64,000 nt of DNA from Endothia cerciana (GCA_026119935.1 JALRMH010000016.1:558001-622000); one strand, 5' to 3'. Numbered from the stretch's first letter, positions 34,265 to 46,583 are shown. The notes: generated by a model not told the origin, from the letters alone. Translations and numbers: made by a program.

Positions 34265-34968
34265 AGGCTTGTTGGCAGGGGACTTGTGTACTGACCGATC
34301 TGCAGGTATTACGAGGCAGGCCGTGGTGGAGGAGCCGCTGGAGCTGTAGTGAGGCAGTGCGCTGACTTGTATGCCTGTACCGTTGAGGTTGTGGACATCG
34401 TCAAGGTAGCCTTGAAGAGCATAATCGAAGGAGGCTTCTGCGCTGTCCCTGGTATTCATGTGCCCTGCTCTGCCGTGTCGGTGATTTATAGAACCTGCCT
34501 GCTAGGTGCTGCACCCTGTACACGGTACTACTCAGTATGGAACCAGGCATGCCAGGTCAGGGTTCTGCTGACAGGGATGTTGGTTTTTAGTGTGATCTGG
34601 CAGGTGGTCCAAGCTCTGCCGAAGTCCAAACCTTGCCAGCCAGGCGCGACTCAGCTTCGCTGGACGACGCGATGGAACATACCTGCACGCAGAAAAACTA
34701 AGTGACCAACGTTGACCACTACCCAGCCGACCATCCCTTGCTCCTCGCAACTGTTATAATATCATCCGTTCGAAACCATCTGTCCTCTCATCACCCCTTG
34801 CGACCCTCAAGTAACTCGGTGGCCGATCGACACACATCGCGAGCTCTGCTGAGGCGGCCCTGATCGCCGATCTTCTCTCCCCTCCCTCACCTCTGACGAG
34901 TTCAAAATTGGTCCCTCATCGTGACATTCATCCAGTAATCTCTCGCCGAACACTTCTCGCATGCGACG
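34265..34968. other. Intergenic region, SNF5 promoter
   Basis: About 700 bp between two plus-strand genes. No gene supported. CT-rich sequence from about 34770 to 34910 is typical of a housekeeping leader. Confidence 0.5.
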
Positions 34969-36845
34969 ATGGCGGCCGCAAAGGAAGAGCCGCAGGCTTT
35001 TTTCTCAACCTACGCGCCTCGTTTGCGCACCTACAACAACTCCCTCTTGACGCCCGTCCTACCCTCCTCGCAGCCAACCGGCCCCCTCTCTCGCACCACC
35101 AAGCGAGGCACCACAATAATCAACTACGCCGAAGATGGCTATGATCTAGAAGAGTCGGACTCGGACGACCGGCGGCGGCCCACCGGTCTGCGCAGCTTGC
35201 GACGCGAGGACAGCACCAACAAAATTGATCCCAGCGACAAGGTCAACAAGGAAACGTCAGAGCCCGTCGAGATGCAGGGCATATACCGTGACTGGATGAA
35301 CAAGTCGAAGCAGGGGCTCTCCGACATGCAGAGCTATGCGCAGGCATGCCTGCCTCTCACCCTCATCCCCATCCGCATCGACCTCGACATCCCAGCCTTC
35401 ATTCCCCAGCCGGCGCATCCCCTCCCGCCCCAGGGCGCGCACGGCATCGACTACAATGCGCCCCAGTACAAGCTGGGCGAGATGACGCTTCCATACAGGC
35501 TCAAGGATACGTTCTTGTGGAACCTCCACGAGACCCTGATAACGACGGACCAGTTCGCTGCGACCGTTGTCCAGGACCTCGACCTCCCTCAGACCCACAG
35601 GCAACAGTTCATCACAGAGATCAGCAAGCAGATCCGTACGCAGCTGGAGGAGTACGCAGGAGTTGCTCTACATCCCCTGTTTCATTCCCACCCATCCTCG
35701 ACCGAGCCAACGCAACGACAGAACGGGACGAGTATACCTGCGACACCCGTACCGGCCGCACTGGGCTCCAATGGCGCCGACACCCCTGTGCGTAGCGGTC
35801 TGTCTCACCTCCCGGCGACTCCTTCGAGGCTCTCGATCTCGACACCCGGCCCGACTGCGACATCCGCGGCGGCCCAGGGAGCTGCGGCCGGAGTTACTGC
35901 GACCGCAGAGCACGTCTCAGCCGACTCAGACGACCTGAACCCGGACGACACCTACCGATGTATCATCAATCTGACCATCAACCTCGGGAACCAGCTCTAC
36001 TCTGACAAGTTCGAATGGTCCCTGCTGCACCCGCCGGGTACGGCTGAGGCATTCTCTAAGCAGACGTGCGCCGATCTCGGCCTTACTGGCGAATGGGTAC
36101 CGGCAATGACGCATGCCATCTACGAAGCGGTCTTGCGGCTGAAGAAGGAAGCGTGCGAATCTGGTGGTGTGATATCAGGGTGGGTGGGCGCCACCGCAAT
36201 GAACGCGAATGACTTCCCCAACGATGCAGCTATTACCGCACACGGCGAGCGTGCGGGCTGGCGGTACGACCCGGAGCATCTTGCAGATGAGTGGGAGCCC
36301 AAGATCGAGATCCTTAGCAAGGAAGAGATTGAGAAGCGAGAAGGAGACCGTGAGCGGCAGATCAGGCGGTTGCGCAGAGAGACGGCGCGGTTCTCGAGCA
36401 ACACAGGCATGGTAGGCGGTGTGCCCTCGGGCTTCGGCTTTGCTGGCCTGATCGAGCAGGAGGAGGAGAGGATGGGCCGCGGGGAGCGGAGCAAGAAGAA
36501 GAAGCGGTTCAGAAGTCTGTCGCCGCTGGCGAGAGCGGGGACGCCGGGCGGCAGGTTCACGCCTGACCTTGGTGGTGGATACGGTGGCGGCGGCGCGCTC
36601 GCAGAAAACGAGCGGTTCAGCTGGCGGTGCAGCCATTGTGAGATCTGGGGTACGGGTGTCTGGGCCGTTCGCGACGGGCCGAGTGGACCTAGGGTGAGTC
36701 TCCTGTTCCAACTCCACTACCCTGAATATTCCACTGACCCCGCTCGTAGTCGTTGTGCAACAATTGCGGCTTCATGTACGAACGAGATCGCAAGCTCCCG
36801 AGATGGACCAAGGGTCTCCACTCGAAAGACCTTCGGCCGGTGTAG
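34969..36845 (+). CDS. SNF5: SNF5/SFH1-type subunit of SWI/SNF or RSC chromatin remodelling complex
   Basis: 606 residues: exon 1 34969-36693, intron 36694-36749 (56 bp, GTGAGT...TAG), exon 2 36750-36845. Nuclear core subunit of an ATP-dependent remodeller. The two SNF5 repeats are visible: LTLIPIRIDLDIP...LPYRLKDTFLWNLHETLITTDQFAATVVQDL (about residues 130-205), and YRCIINLTINLGNQLYSDKFEWSLLHP (about 325-390). Between them is a long Ser/Thr/Ala/Pro linker. The C-terminal third is charged (RERQIRRLRRETARF, RSKKKKRFRSLSP). The last exon completes a GATA-type zinc finger: WRCSHCEIWGTGVW before the intron and LCNNCGFMYERDRK after it. The finger spacing is Cx2C-x20-Cx2C. Whether this is the SWI/SNF or the RSC paralogue is not decided here. 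Confidence 0.9.
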
Positions 36846-37655
36846 ACAAACACCGGGTCCACGGTTGGTGCTCAGGCGTTGGAGTATACTAATCATTGAG
36901 ATGTTGTATGTCAAGTGGATCCGAAGGACCTTCTTGAAGTTCGAGGTGCATTCCCTGTTCCTGTATGATTAGGTGCTCGTGCTATATCTTCTGCTGCGGA
37001 GTTGCTCTAGGGATGGCCCATACATCCTCATCGTCTGCAGTGTAGACAGATTCTCAGGCCTTTCAGACGGCCCTGAGTCTATTTTAAGAAGAAAGGTTGG
37101 CAACCCTCAATACCTCCAATGTCTGGACGGTGATACTTTGAAAAGCTTGCAACAATCAGGGAGGGGAGAGCGCCCGGCTGTTTGCATATATAGGCTTTTT
37201 GGCTGATTGGTAGAAACGATCTGAGCCAAGACGACCACCCACCAAATTCCTCATCACTGGTTTGGGACGAACCGAGTGCACACACATGTATTCTCCGGCC
37301 GTCACATGAACCCCCTTCCTTCAGCACCTACAGGCAGCACCACGCGGCCGAGCCGGCCGCTGCCGGCGTCGTACTAGAGGTACCCAGGGTGCGCCCTTGG
37401 CGGCGAGAAGGTCGCCCCTAGCTCCCCGAAAATGCGACGACAGAGGGCAAGGGCAGCCGCGAGCAGGCGTGATCATGGCCTTGTCGTGGTCGTATCTACA
37501 CGCTGTCTGTCCGGCGAAGCTTGGAGTAACGGGCGGACCTATCTGGCAGGTCCTCGGGGGCGCAATATCACCATCAGTGCATGGGGGGCGGGATGATTTG
37601 GTTGTCATGATTTCGTTCATTACGCCGGTTCCAGGCGCAGCCTGGCGCGGTAATC
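36846..37655. other. Intergenic, convergent 3' ends
   Basis: About 810 bp between the SNF5-type gene and the ferric reductase gene. No gene recognised. Confidence 0.5.
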
Positions 37656-39680
37656 CTACCAGCCGAACGTCTCCGAGTATAGATAGACCTCCTTCGCTCC
37701 AGGACCCGACTTCAATATCCTCAACTCGGCCGCGGCAGCCTCGTCACGCACAGCCTCGAGCACAGACGACGGCCCGCAGACAGCCATGCCCACCGACGCG
37801 GTGCTCTCCATCGTGACATCGCGGACAGCTGCTGCCACGTCAGGCCGTCCCGTGAAAGTCTTGACCCCCAGGTTCGTCTCGGGCGACGACGGCTCCATCT
37901 TATCATCCTCTGGCGGAGACGCCCTCCCCCCGGCCCCGCGTTCATCGGCATCCGAGGTCAGATGCACCTGGATCTCGACAATCCCCTCGGGCACCTCCAG
38001 CTTGTGGGCCTCCAGGAACTCGACCAGCGCCGCCTCGTACCATTCCACTATCCTGGTGTCGCGCGTGGCGATGACGACGGTCATCTTCTTCGGCGTCGTG
38101 GCCCTCACACCCTCGTTGCTGGCGGGCCGCGCAACCGCGGCGATCCACTCCATCACGAACGGCAGCGAGAACCCGGCCCCCGAGCCGCAGGCCACGACCA
38201 GCGCACGGTCATACTGCGTCAGCGGCCGGCCGTGGACACCGCCGTACGCACCCTCCATAAGCACGGGGACGGTGACGACGCCGCCTCCCTTGGCAGCGGC
38301 CGCGGCGAGGCGGCCCGTGAAGCCGCCACGAGGCTTGACGTAGAAGGTCATGGTCGACTCGGGCTCGCCGATGAGCTTGTCGCAGTCGGGCATGCTGCAG
38401 ATCGTGAAGGGGTGGGCGGTGAAGGCGTGAACGCCGAGGGTCAGGAAGCGCAGGAACATGTGCTGGCCTGGCTTCCAGAGGGTGAAGGGCCCGACGGGGA
38501 TGTCGACCCTCAGACAGCGGTCGGAGACGGGCGTGATGGTCGCACGGCGCCGGATGCCGTGGTCGAAGTAGGTCTTCATCTGTGAGTAGCACCATGAGAG
38601 GGCGTAGAGGGTGCCGGCGACGATGAAGTAGTCTCTTTGGGCACGTTAGAGCGACGGAGACATGGAAGTGAGAAAAGGGAGGGGGAGGGGGAGAGGGGGG
38701 AGACGTACGCGGAGGAGAGCGTGAAGCCGCAGTGGATGAAGAAGAAGACCATGAAGACGATGGCCATGAAGTAATGCGTGGCTTTGAAGAACTCGTAGTA
38801 GGCGTTCCTGCATCTCGGGGTCAGTCCCCACCCCGCTTCTCCCTCTTGTCATATCGAGCACCCGGACGAGACTAACCTGATCCACGGCACGGACATGAAG
38901 GTGAGGTACGCCTGCGGCAGGATAGCAGCCACGCCTGTCCAGTACGAGAAATTGGTGCTCCACTGCATCGCCATCATCCCTTGCTCGTAGTTATAGACGA
39001 TGAACGGGAACGTGTGCAGCAGCGCGAGGACGAGAACAGCCCACGCCAGCCACGTGTGGAAGACGATGAGCTTCTCATGGCTGACGCCCGACAGCGTGGC
39101 GATGACGTTGGCCTTGGTCGCGAAGAGGATTATGAACGGCGTCGCACCGAGCGCCAACCACCCGCTGCGGGTGGCCAGAGGAGGAGAGTCGCCAAAGGCC
39201 GCAGTGCCGGGCCAGTAGTAAGGCTTCGGTCCGAGGGTCATAGCCGTGAGGAAGATGAAGCCGGCGGCGAGGATGATCATGACGCCGACGCTGGGCGTCT
39301 GATACCGGAGGAGCTTGATCTCATATCGTCGGTATGCCGAGAGGCGGAAGACGGCCACCAGCTTCTGCCACCATGCCCGTGTCCGCACGGCGGCGGGAGT
39401 ATATTTCAGCGCCCAGAAGCCGGTGACGCAGGAGAAGATGACGATGAGGAAGAAGTATACCGTCCCACGGCCGTAGACGAAGTCCGCTATGTACCTACGA
39501 GGAGCGGGGTCAGCTGGAGCTCCGCCGCACTGGGGAGATGATAATACGTAGCCGGGCCTACACTCACCAATATCGCCAGGTGTAACTCATGTATGCACAC
39601 TGCTCCGGCGTCAGATCGCACTCGCCCGGGTCGCGGAACATGTGCAACATGAGCGGATAAGTCAGCCACGGGACACCCAT
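37656..39680 (-). CDS. Ferric-chelate reductase, FRE family
   Basis: Plasma-membrane enzyme passing electrons from NADPH through FAD and two hemes to extracellular Fe(III) or Cu(II). 602 residues in four exons: 39680-39568, 39494-38877, 38807-38709, 38634-37656; introns of 73, 69 and 74 bp, all phase-consistent. The start MGVPWLTYPLML at 39680 has a good context; an in-frame ATG at 39767 would add 29 residues. The four heme histidines are in two helices with the family spacing H-x13-H: FHTWLAWAVLVLALLHT and THYFMAIVFMVFFFIHC. The FAD motif is TAHPFTICSMP, and the NADPH glycine motif is ACGSGAGFSLPF. The C-terminus is KEVYLYSETFGW. It lacks the signal peptide and long N-terminal domain of yeast FRE1 and is the shorter type common in Pezizomycotina. 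Substrate metal not proven. Confidence 0.9.
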
Positions 39681-42048
39681 CTCGGCGGATTCGACCGTGA
39701 CGAGCAGGGTCTTTGACTGATAGCACGGGGAAAGGGTCGTCACGAAGTCTCGCTTCGACGACTGCACCTTTTGCTACCGGAGAGAGATGAGAGAAGATCT
39801 TGCCTGCTCCCATACCTCCACCCGAGAGGATGACTCGAGCCTTTTACCCTCCTTCACCCAGTTCCCAATCCCACAGAGCAGGTTTCTTGGGATCTGTCCG
39901 CGCCAGATTGGGTTCACACGCAACCTCCGCTCGCCACGGAACGCGGCAGCGGGGACTAGCCGGGCCTACTGACGTCCGCCAGGAGGAGCTGTGGTTGGGC
40001 AGACGCCCACGAGATTATGGGGCGTCCCACCGGTAGCCTGAGCACGTTTCGGCGGCCGTATCTTTCTCTTGAGCAAGTTTTGCAGGGATGGCGCATCCTT
40101 AGTGAAGGACGCGCAAATCGGAGTCGTGCCATATAATTAATTCTCTCGTGGAGATATCACACGGGTACCATAGTACCATAGTAGTACCGTCGTGATAGTA
40201 GAGCGTCTTGCGGATGCTGTTGCTGCTGCTGCTACCATAATAAAAGTTGAGGCGGCCACCGGTCCACGACTTATGGCCGTGCTTTCCACGGTCTGGCCAA
40301 GGGACAGTGGTATTGTTATCTTGCCTCGCCAGGTGCCTTCTGTCCCGCTGGCGACGGCTTCCCTGGGCGGCAAGCTTCTTTCGGGGAGTTGTGACAATTT
40401 GTTCAAAACGCATGAAAATGCACGGCTCGCAGACGGATGAGTGTCGGTCTTGATCAACATTCCCTGCTGACAGTCCGAAGCGAGTGTCTCGGGGAGCGAT
40501 TGATGAGCTGAGCAGCCCCCTCATCGCCTGCCAGCGTGAGGCTTACCGCCACTCCCTAGCGGTAATATGGCATAAACTCAGTGTAGGCAGGCAGGCAGGT
40601 CGGCTGGCTGATGAAGAAGGATAAGACTTTCTAAAATGGTCAAGCGATGATGGCTGGTCTTTCCTTGTGCCACTCGCTGCCCGCCCCTCGCTGTCCTCCC
40701 CCTACTGTACGCTCTGCCCTCTTGAAACTTTCTTCTGTCTTTCCGTTCTAAATCCCAGTTTTTTTTGGTGTTTTTTTTATTGGTGACCAATCATTGAGGA
40801 ATGTTCCCTGAATGCCTAAGTGCTACTTCCGCCTGAATACTGTCGATCCCGGCTGGTAGAAGACTGGCGATGCCTTGCACGTTTGGGAGAGAGACCAGGG
40901 ATCGAGAGTTTCATATGGACTCCTCGTCAATGACGTACGAATTCCACTGCCAGGAGCAGCGCGAAACCTTTCTGAGCCCTTAAGGAATACAGCACACGAC
41001 AGTCAATTCAGGTTGCTGACGTTAAGCTTTTCGAGCCCCTTTCCATCCATCTGTGGTGTCCGGGTCATATATCTGCAAGGCTTTGCCGGAAATCTCGAAG
41101 AGGCCCAGCACTTGGACAACACTTGGATTGGCACTACACTGATGATGTCGAGCTGTTGACAAGATGACTCTGAGCTAGGGTTTTCAACGAGACAAGTGGC
41201 CCGATCTGTCTAGCAGCACGTGTTTGTGTTCGAGGCCTCTTAAGAACCTTCTCGCAGAAGTCCCCTACATCATCAGCAAACCCCGTCAAGAGCAACGAGA
41301 GAGATCGACGCACTTCATCGTCAACTTTCACTTTCTGGACCATAAGTATGAAGCAGTAATATCCCCCTCATTCCTGGCTCCCCCTTCAAGGACGAAGGGC
41401 ATGGATTCTAAATGGGTGATACTCGAGCGCAGGAAAGATCGACGCAGAGGTCACCAAACGCATCACAAGTGTCTGGGACAGCTACCTGAAGATTTTGGCC
41501 GGAGAGGAAAATAAGCCCATCTAAAGCATTCCCCGGTGCATGGCGGGAAACCTCTCAAGAACCCACCCCTCCCCCCTTCTTGTTTTGCTATCCCTGCCCA
41601 AGCGTGCAGATTTGCCCTTGTAGTGGAGATCATTTTCATTGACTATAGGCAATGCGTTATGAGGGGCCTGATATGCTATATAAGGCCCCCTATTTCCAAT
41701 GCTTGTCTTTCGCCAACACTGATGAAGCGGAGGCGCGTGCTCCATCGCGGCGGAACCTTTCATCGCAGCGGCCTCTATCCAAGGGAAAGCCTGGCAATCC
41801 TCCCTAAAGTTGCTTGGGGAAGTTGAGAGAAATGCAAGGGGCCGCTATTAGCGCCGTACCAACATGTACGGTAATTGTGTTGATCATTTTTTCTGTAGTT
41901 CTGACCGAGATGTGCCGAGGCATCAGTGTGGATCCGTATCGAATGTGGTTCGACCTCATTCGATGTGTGTGTGGTCTTCTGTTTGACATCAGTTGCTTGG
42001 AAAGGTGACCATCACCAGACAAATCCATCGCAAAAAGAGATTTTCTCG
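39681..42048. other. Gene-free divergent intergenic region, about 2.4 kb
   Basis: Between the ferric reductase and thioester reductase starts. No gene supported. A short plus-strand frame ending at about 41524 (…SVWDSYLKILAGEENKPI) looks protein-like but has no recognisable start or family. A second TATA-like element (CTATATAAGG) is at about 41677-41686. Confidence 0.4.
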
Positions 42049-42056
42049 TATAAATA
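42049..42056 (+). promoter_or_regulatory. TATA box of the thioester reductase gene
   Basis: TATAAATA, 78 bp upstream of the ATG at 42134. It supports an independent promoter and therefore a true stand-alone gene and not the tail of a longer NRPS-like gene. Confidence 0.65.
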
Positions 42057-42133
42057 GACGCGCCCTTTGCCTGTGGATTGACTGTTTATCACCAGCCCGA
42101 TATCTCGCATCTTTATTTCGGTGACGGCGCAAA

Positions 42134-43511
42134 ATGGCATCCCCGCAGGGCTCAGACGTTGAATTTACCGCCTACGATTGGATCAGGAAGTTTTCGAACT
42201 TCCCACAAACCAGACCCGGATCAATAGACTCCCGTCAGGCAGGAGATGGTGTGGTAGGTCATGCATTCTGCAGAATTCCAACTGCGAGGATTGGCGGCAT
42301 GATCCGGTGGCTGACGCCTCGTAACTCAACAACAGCTCCTGACTGGCTCGACCGGCGTCGTTGGTTGCCATATCCTGCATTCGCTCATCCAACGACCAAA
42401 TGTAGAAAGTGTTTATTGCCTTATTAGGATGAAGAAGTCCATCCCTGTTGCAAAACGGCTAGATGATGTCCTGATCAAAAACCACCTGGACGAGGATCTC
42501 ACAGCTGAGCAACGCCGGAAGATCATAACCATGCCCTATGATCTGCACAGCCGTGAGAGGATGGGCCTGTCGGAAGAAGATTACGGGAAACTCCGACAAT
42601 CAATCACGGTGATCATTCACAACGCCTGGGCTGTCAATTTCAACATGAAGTTCACGGATTTCGAGCCGCACTGTAGGAACACCTTTGATCTCATCAGCCT
42701 CGCGCTGCAGTCGGAGCTGAAGACGAAGCCTTCCTTCGTATTCATCTCAACGGTCGGCACAATCATTCACGCAAACCCAGCCCCGATACGCGAGACACTT
42801 TACGGCTTCGAGGCCGCAGCAAACGGCACTAACTACGGCCTGTCGAAGTGGACCACGGAACAGATGTGCTCGGCAGCTGCGAAGGCTGGACTGTCAACGA
42901 GTATCATACGACTGGGTCAGATCTGCGGTGATACGAGATACGGCATGTGGAATGCGAAGGAAGCATGGCCTCAGTGCTTGGCAACCGCGTGCACAATCGG
43001 GGCTGTTCCAGCAACCAAGAATCACGACGAAGAACACTACTGGCTGCCTTCTGACGTGACCGGGGCGGCAATTGCGGATATTTCCCTCCTGGACCATGTC
43101 GACAGCACCACCAGAGCTTCCATCCCGCCATTGACCGTGTATCACGTGGCGAATGCCAAGCCGTCCCTCTGGAAAGCTGATATCCTCTCTGCCTTGCATC
43201 GCCATGGTCTGAATTTCGAAACGATCTCGTGGGCCGAGTGGGTTGATCGTCTCGAGAAGTCCGACTCGAACGTACTGCGAAACCCGCCGTATCGGCTGAT
43301 CAAATTCTACAGGCTGTTGGCTTCTGGGAAAAGGGACGACGCTGAGAGTGATGCATCCGCCGCGCTGATAGTGGACATGTCGAATGCAAGCAAGGTCTCT
43401 CCACGGCTCGCAGGGGGGACAAACACAGACGAAGCTTTGATCGGGAAGTTTTTACAATTTTGGAAGACCCAACCTGGGTGGGCTGGGCAGTCGTACCCAG
43501 CAAAGCTATGA
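42134..43511 (+). CDS. Stand-alone thioester reductase (NAD-binding 4 / NRPS R-domain-like)
   Basis: 431 residues: exon 1 42134-42253, intron 42254-42335 (82 bp, GTAGGT donor, ACAACAG acceptor), exon 2 42336-43511. Splicing gives GDGV joined to LLTGSTGVVGCHILHSLIQR, the nucleotide-binding TGxxGxxG motif of thioester reductases (alpha-aminoadipate reductase, carboxylic acid reductase and NRPS-like terminal domains). Next come VYCLIRMKK, IIHNAWAVNFNMKF, and FISTVGTIIHA with the catalytic YGLSKW (Tyr, Lys), then STSIIRLGQICGDTRYGMWN. These enzymes reductively release aldehydes or alcohols from carrier-protein thioesters. No adenylation or carrier domain precedes it: the 40-residue N-terminus is too short, a TATA box lies 78 bp upstream, and nothing recognisable lies beyond. 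It must act in trans or on a free CoA ester, or be a relic. The family assignment is strong. Confidence 0.88.
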
Positions 43512-43959
43512 GGTTGTGAGTTGAAAAGCCATCAAAATTCCCGGTGCAAGCTCTAATCAGGACTTCGGATATACACAGAATATTAAAGGTCGTCTTTACA
43601 ACAGTGATGATGCTGGGTCAGATCTGGCCTCGCTTTTTTGTAGAAGGTGAGGTACACAGGCGTTTATCTCGATTTCACTGTCTGTGAGGTGTTTCAGCTC
43701 TATTAGTAACGTCAAATAAATTTAGGTCTGCTCAGCCATGTTGGAAAATCGGAGAGAGGACGCGGGGCCGCATGTGTCTGTCTGATAAATATATAAATAG
43801 CTTGGTCAATGGACATTACCAAGGCGGGAAATACCGTCGCACATCATTATCATCATCGTTGCACCGCGGAGTACTACCTAGCACGCGTGTTTGACATAAT
43901 TCCCCCCCAACTCTGGTAGGATTCACGTCCCATATTGCGCCAGCCATAATATTTGGTAA
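43512..43959. other. Intergenic, convergent 3' ends
   Basis: About 450 bp between the reductase and lipase genes; no gene seen. Confidence 0.5.
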
Positions 43960-45342
43960 CTAGAATACCGAGTCCGTGATATTTACACTGATAGTTTCGG
44001 TCTTGCAGCCAGAGGTGGGAAAGCCTGTCGCATTCGTGCCACTCATGATGCTCTGCAAAAAAGACAGTGCAGCGGGTCTTCCGTTGATCTCGTCTGCTGC
44101 GTGTCCACCGATGGTGTTCCTGTCGTACAAAATGTTCGCTCCAACTGACGAGTGTAGTGTTAGCCTCATCTTCGCAGACTAAGTGTTGTGGGCGCCACAA
44201 ATCGCCAATGGAGACCCACCGTTGCAATATCTCTCAATCAAGATATCCGTATCATTGATGGCACTGATTTCGTCCTGGATAGCTTTGTAGGCGTAAATCG
44301 GCATCTGCGGGACGCCATGATAACCCATTTGCCCCTCAACGGCAGCAATCTTGAGCGCTAGCGGGCTTAGCAGGTCGGATATGCCATCCACGAAATAATC
44401 CGTGATATTTTGGAATGCATAGGTCTCTACCGCCTGCGCGTTTGTATAATTGTAAGCGGCGAGGAAGCCGGTCGAGTTGTAAGGACCCGTGGTCTTGAGC
44501 TTGGAGAGCAGGAACTGCCTGAGCTCAGGATATTGGCTCGCCAAACCTAAGAATGATGACGGGCTTAAGCCAGCATCTATCTGCCCATCTATAGAGTATA
44601 GGACACTCGTTATGTTTGGTGTGAGGCCGCCGAGGGCCGCGCCACTGAATTTCAACTCCGGCGCGTATTGTATCTGCAGTTCGGCAGCCCACTCGCTAGC
44701 CAGAGCACCGCCTGAGTATCCCCACATAGCAGATCGGGTGTCCGGGGGTAGACCGAGACCATTGCTCGCATTCACATTGAATGTCGCGCGCACCGAGTCG
44801 ATGGTGGCATGTCCAGACTGGACTCCCGCAGTAAACGATGCCAACGGACCTTCGTAGTCAGGGACGTTGACGAGCCAACCCAGAGACAGTGCTGTACTGA
44901 TATCCTGGATCCAGGACGCGCCGCCAGCGCTGTAGAGCGCGTAGCTGGGGCTGGCATCCAGGTAGGCCGAGTCGTAAGGAACCTGATACGACAGAAGGGC
45001 CAGACTCGGGTTGGCTGGTACGAAGATGGTGGTCACCGCATAGTCCGCATTGTAGCGGCTGCTGGTGGTTCGGTATACAATATTGTACGCTGCGGAGCAG
45101 TTTACTCCAGCCACGGTCGTAAGATTCCCAAGTGCCTCACGTATGCGCAAAACTGTCCCGGGACTAGTCGATTCGAAGCCTTCTGTTGGACTATAGAAAG
45201 GGTCTTGAGTTGGTGGGATCGGTGTTGAGATGTCTGGGTCGCTGACAGCTCTTGTGGAAATTTGTGTGCTGTCTGTCGGCAGAGCCAGAGCCTTTAGCGG
45301 AGCGCATGTTGATATCAAGAGGAGCAAGATACGTGAAGCCAT
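43960..45342 (-). CDS. Secretory lipase (LIP family)
   Basis: Extracellular triacylglycerol lipase related to Candida LIP and Candida antarctica lipase A; 435 residues. Exon 1 45342-44220, intron 44219-44145 (75 bp, GTGGGT donor, branch GGCTAACAC, CAG), exon 2 44144-43960. Signal peptide MASRILLLLISTCAPLKALA, then DPFYSPTEGFESTSPGTVLRIRE, the usual mature start. The nucleophile elbow is MWGYSGGALASEWA (Gly-Tyr-Ser-Gly-Gly). The aspartate and histidine regions follow (QMPIYAYKAIQDEI, and NTIGGHAADEINGRPAALSFL in exon 2). Splicing restores ERYCNVGANILYDRN. About ten glycosylation sites. Without splicing the frame would end after residue 386 and lose the catalytic histidine, so the intron is required. 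The gene is convergent with the thioester reductase, so there is no evidence of joint control. Confidence 0.92.
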
Positions 45343-46532
45343 TTTCTAGAAGCAGCTGCGGGACGGAGTGGAGGTTTTCCTTCACGAATATTTCTAGCTG
45401 AACAACCGACTTCAGGCTATGATTCATCCTTACTTATGTACTCTGTGCGTATGCCCAAGTAATCCATTCTCAGGATATCTTCCTTGCTAGCTGTCTGTGT
45501 GACTGTGCTCATGATCCACTCAGGCTTCCCGAAGTGGTCCTTTTGAGGCGAATTGAGCGGGGGGCGCGCTAGTGTTGACGCTACGAAAATCATATGCATC
45601 ACGAGACCTCAGGCCCAGAAAGAACCTTGGAGGTGGTCTGAGGAGGATACTAGTATACCGAGGTAGCGTCTTCGTTTACCCTGTAATTCTGGTCTGATTG
45701 ATGGATTTTCTCTGTACGTGCAATTTCTGCTGGATGTGATGATGCATATATTAGAATACGCACTTTCAGCTCAAGAATCGGGCTGCAGTGGTCTTCGGCG
45801 CTCTCCGCTTTGCGAATTCTGAGTATCCGGAATTGGCTACTTGAGCCACTTGCATATAAGTCCCCGGACAACACCAGTTCTTGCCCGCTCCGAACAACAG
45901 GAGATAATTCAGGGGCACTCCCTCATACACATCACGTAGGCACTCGATACAGTCACTGATCCGCATGTAAATGCGTGAACTTGGTAGGGCAAATTAGCTG
46001 TTCAATTCTCGCGTGTGCATCTCTGTGTTTCCGTTTCTAATTGTCCACCCTCGCGTTGTCATAACTTTTAGGCCTTGATATCAGTGCAACGCTACAAACC
46101 TGAGGTTCCTGTCGGAAACATTGTCACGGCTATTTCATCCAGGAGTGTCTGAGGGTCGAGGGTCCGCTGCTCATCAACACACTCACTCACGCTTCCATTT
46201 CTGTCATCAATAACAATCTGCTCCGACTCCTCCATCTTGTGGGCCAGCTGTACCTCCAATGGAGAGGGTAAAATACCGCCACCAGGCGTCAACGAGAGCG
46301 CTTCGATTTGCTTTTCTGAACGATGGTGATCGGCGAAGTCCGCGAGGTGACATGCGTGGCGCCAGTGTAAATATGGTCAACTAAGTAACTAGGTGCATGG
46401 CCTGTTCCGAGAAAATTGTCCCGATGTTGATGACTCGACAGGGACGGATTCCCTTTTCTGGGCGGTCCGGGGCCTTCCTGTCGAGCTGAGGACAGCTTTC
46501 AGCGGACGGCGGATCTGGGTCTCCTAGAAATA
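45343..46532. other. Left flank of the transposon; possible coding remnants
   Basis: About 1.2 kb. On the minus strand a frame open from about 46377 to 46092 (containing HLADFADHHRSEKQIEALSL and EEVQ-like polar sequence) and another around 45966-45766 look protein-like. I could not join them by good splice sites or recognise a family. They may be remains of a decayed gene. Confidence 0.3.
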
Positions 46533-46583
46533 AGTCAGAGGGGGTAACTTCCGGCCACCCCCCACTTCCGGCCACCCCGGCCA
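46533..46583 (+). repeat. Left terminal inverted repeat, 51 bp
   Basis: Starts AGTCAGAGGGGG and contains two copies of CTTCCGGCCACCCC spaced 18 bp apart. It pairs with 48392-48342 at 47 of 51 positions by eye. The internal duplicated motif is a candidate transposase-binding site. Confidence 0.9.

Noticed and set aside
34253..34340. Extra terminal intron of the S28 peptidase (GTACGG to CTGCAG)
   Set aside because: The TAG at 34262 ends the protein at a normal length for the family, and the alternative tail has no conserved features.
41400..41524. Short plus-strand frame ending SVWDSYLKILAGEENKPI as a C-terminal exon
   Set aside because: Protein-like, but no upstream exon, start or family could be found; the open frame is only about 34 codons.
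42894..43205. CRISPR-like or direct-repeat arrays anywhere in the window
   Set aside because: Only two-copy tandem repeats and microsatellites were seen; the organism is eukaryotic.
45766..46377. Two-exon minus-strand gene left of the transposon
   Set aside because: The pieces look protein-like but the only donor (GTTTGT near 46103) has no acceptor that keeps the next frame, and no family is recognised. Recorded only as a flank note.
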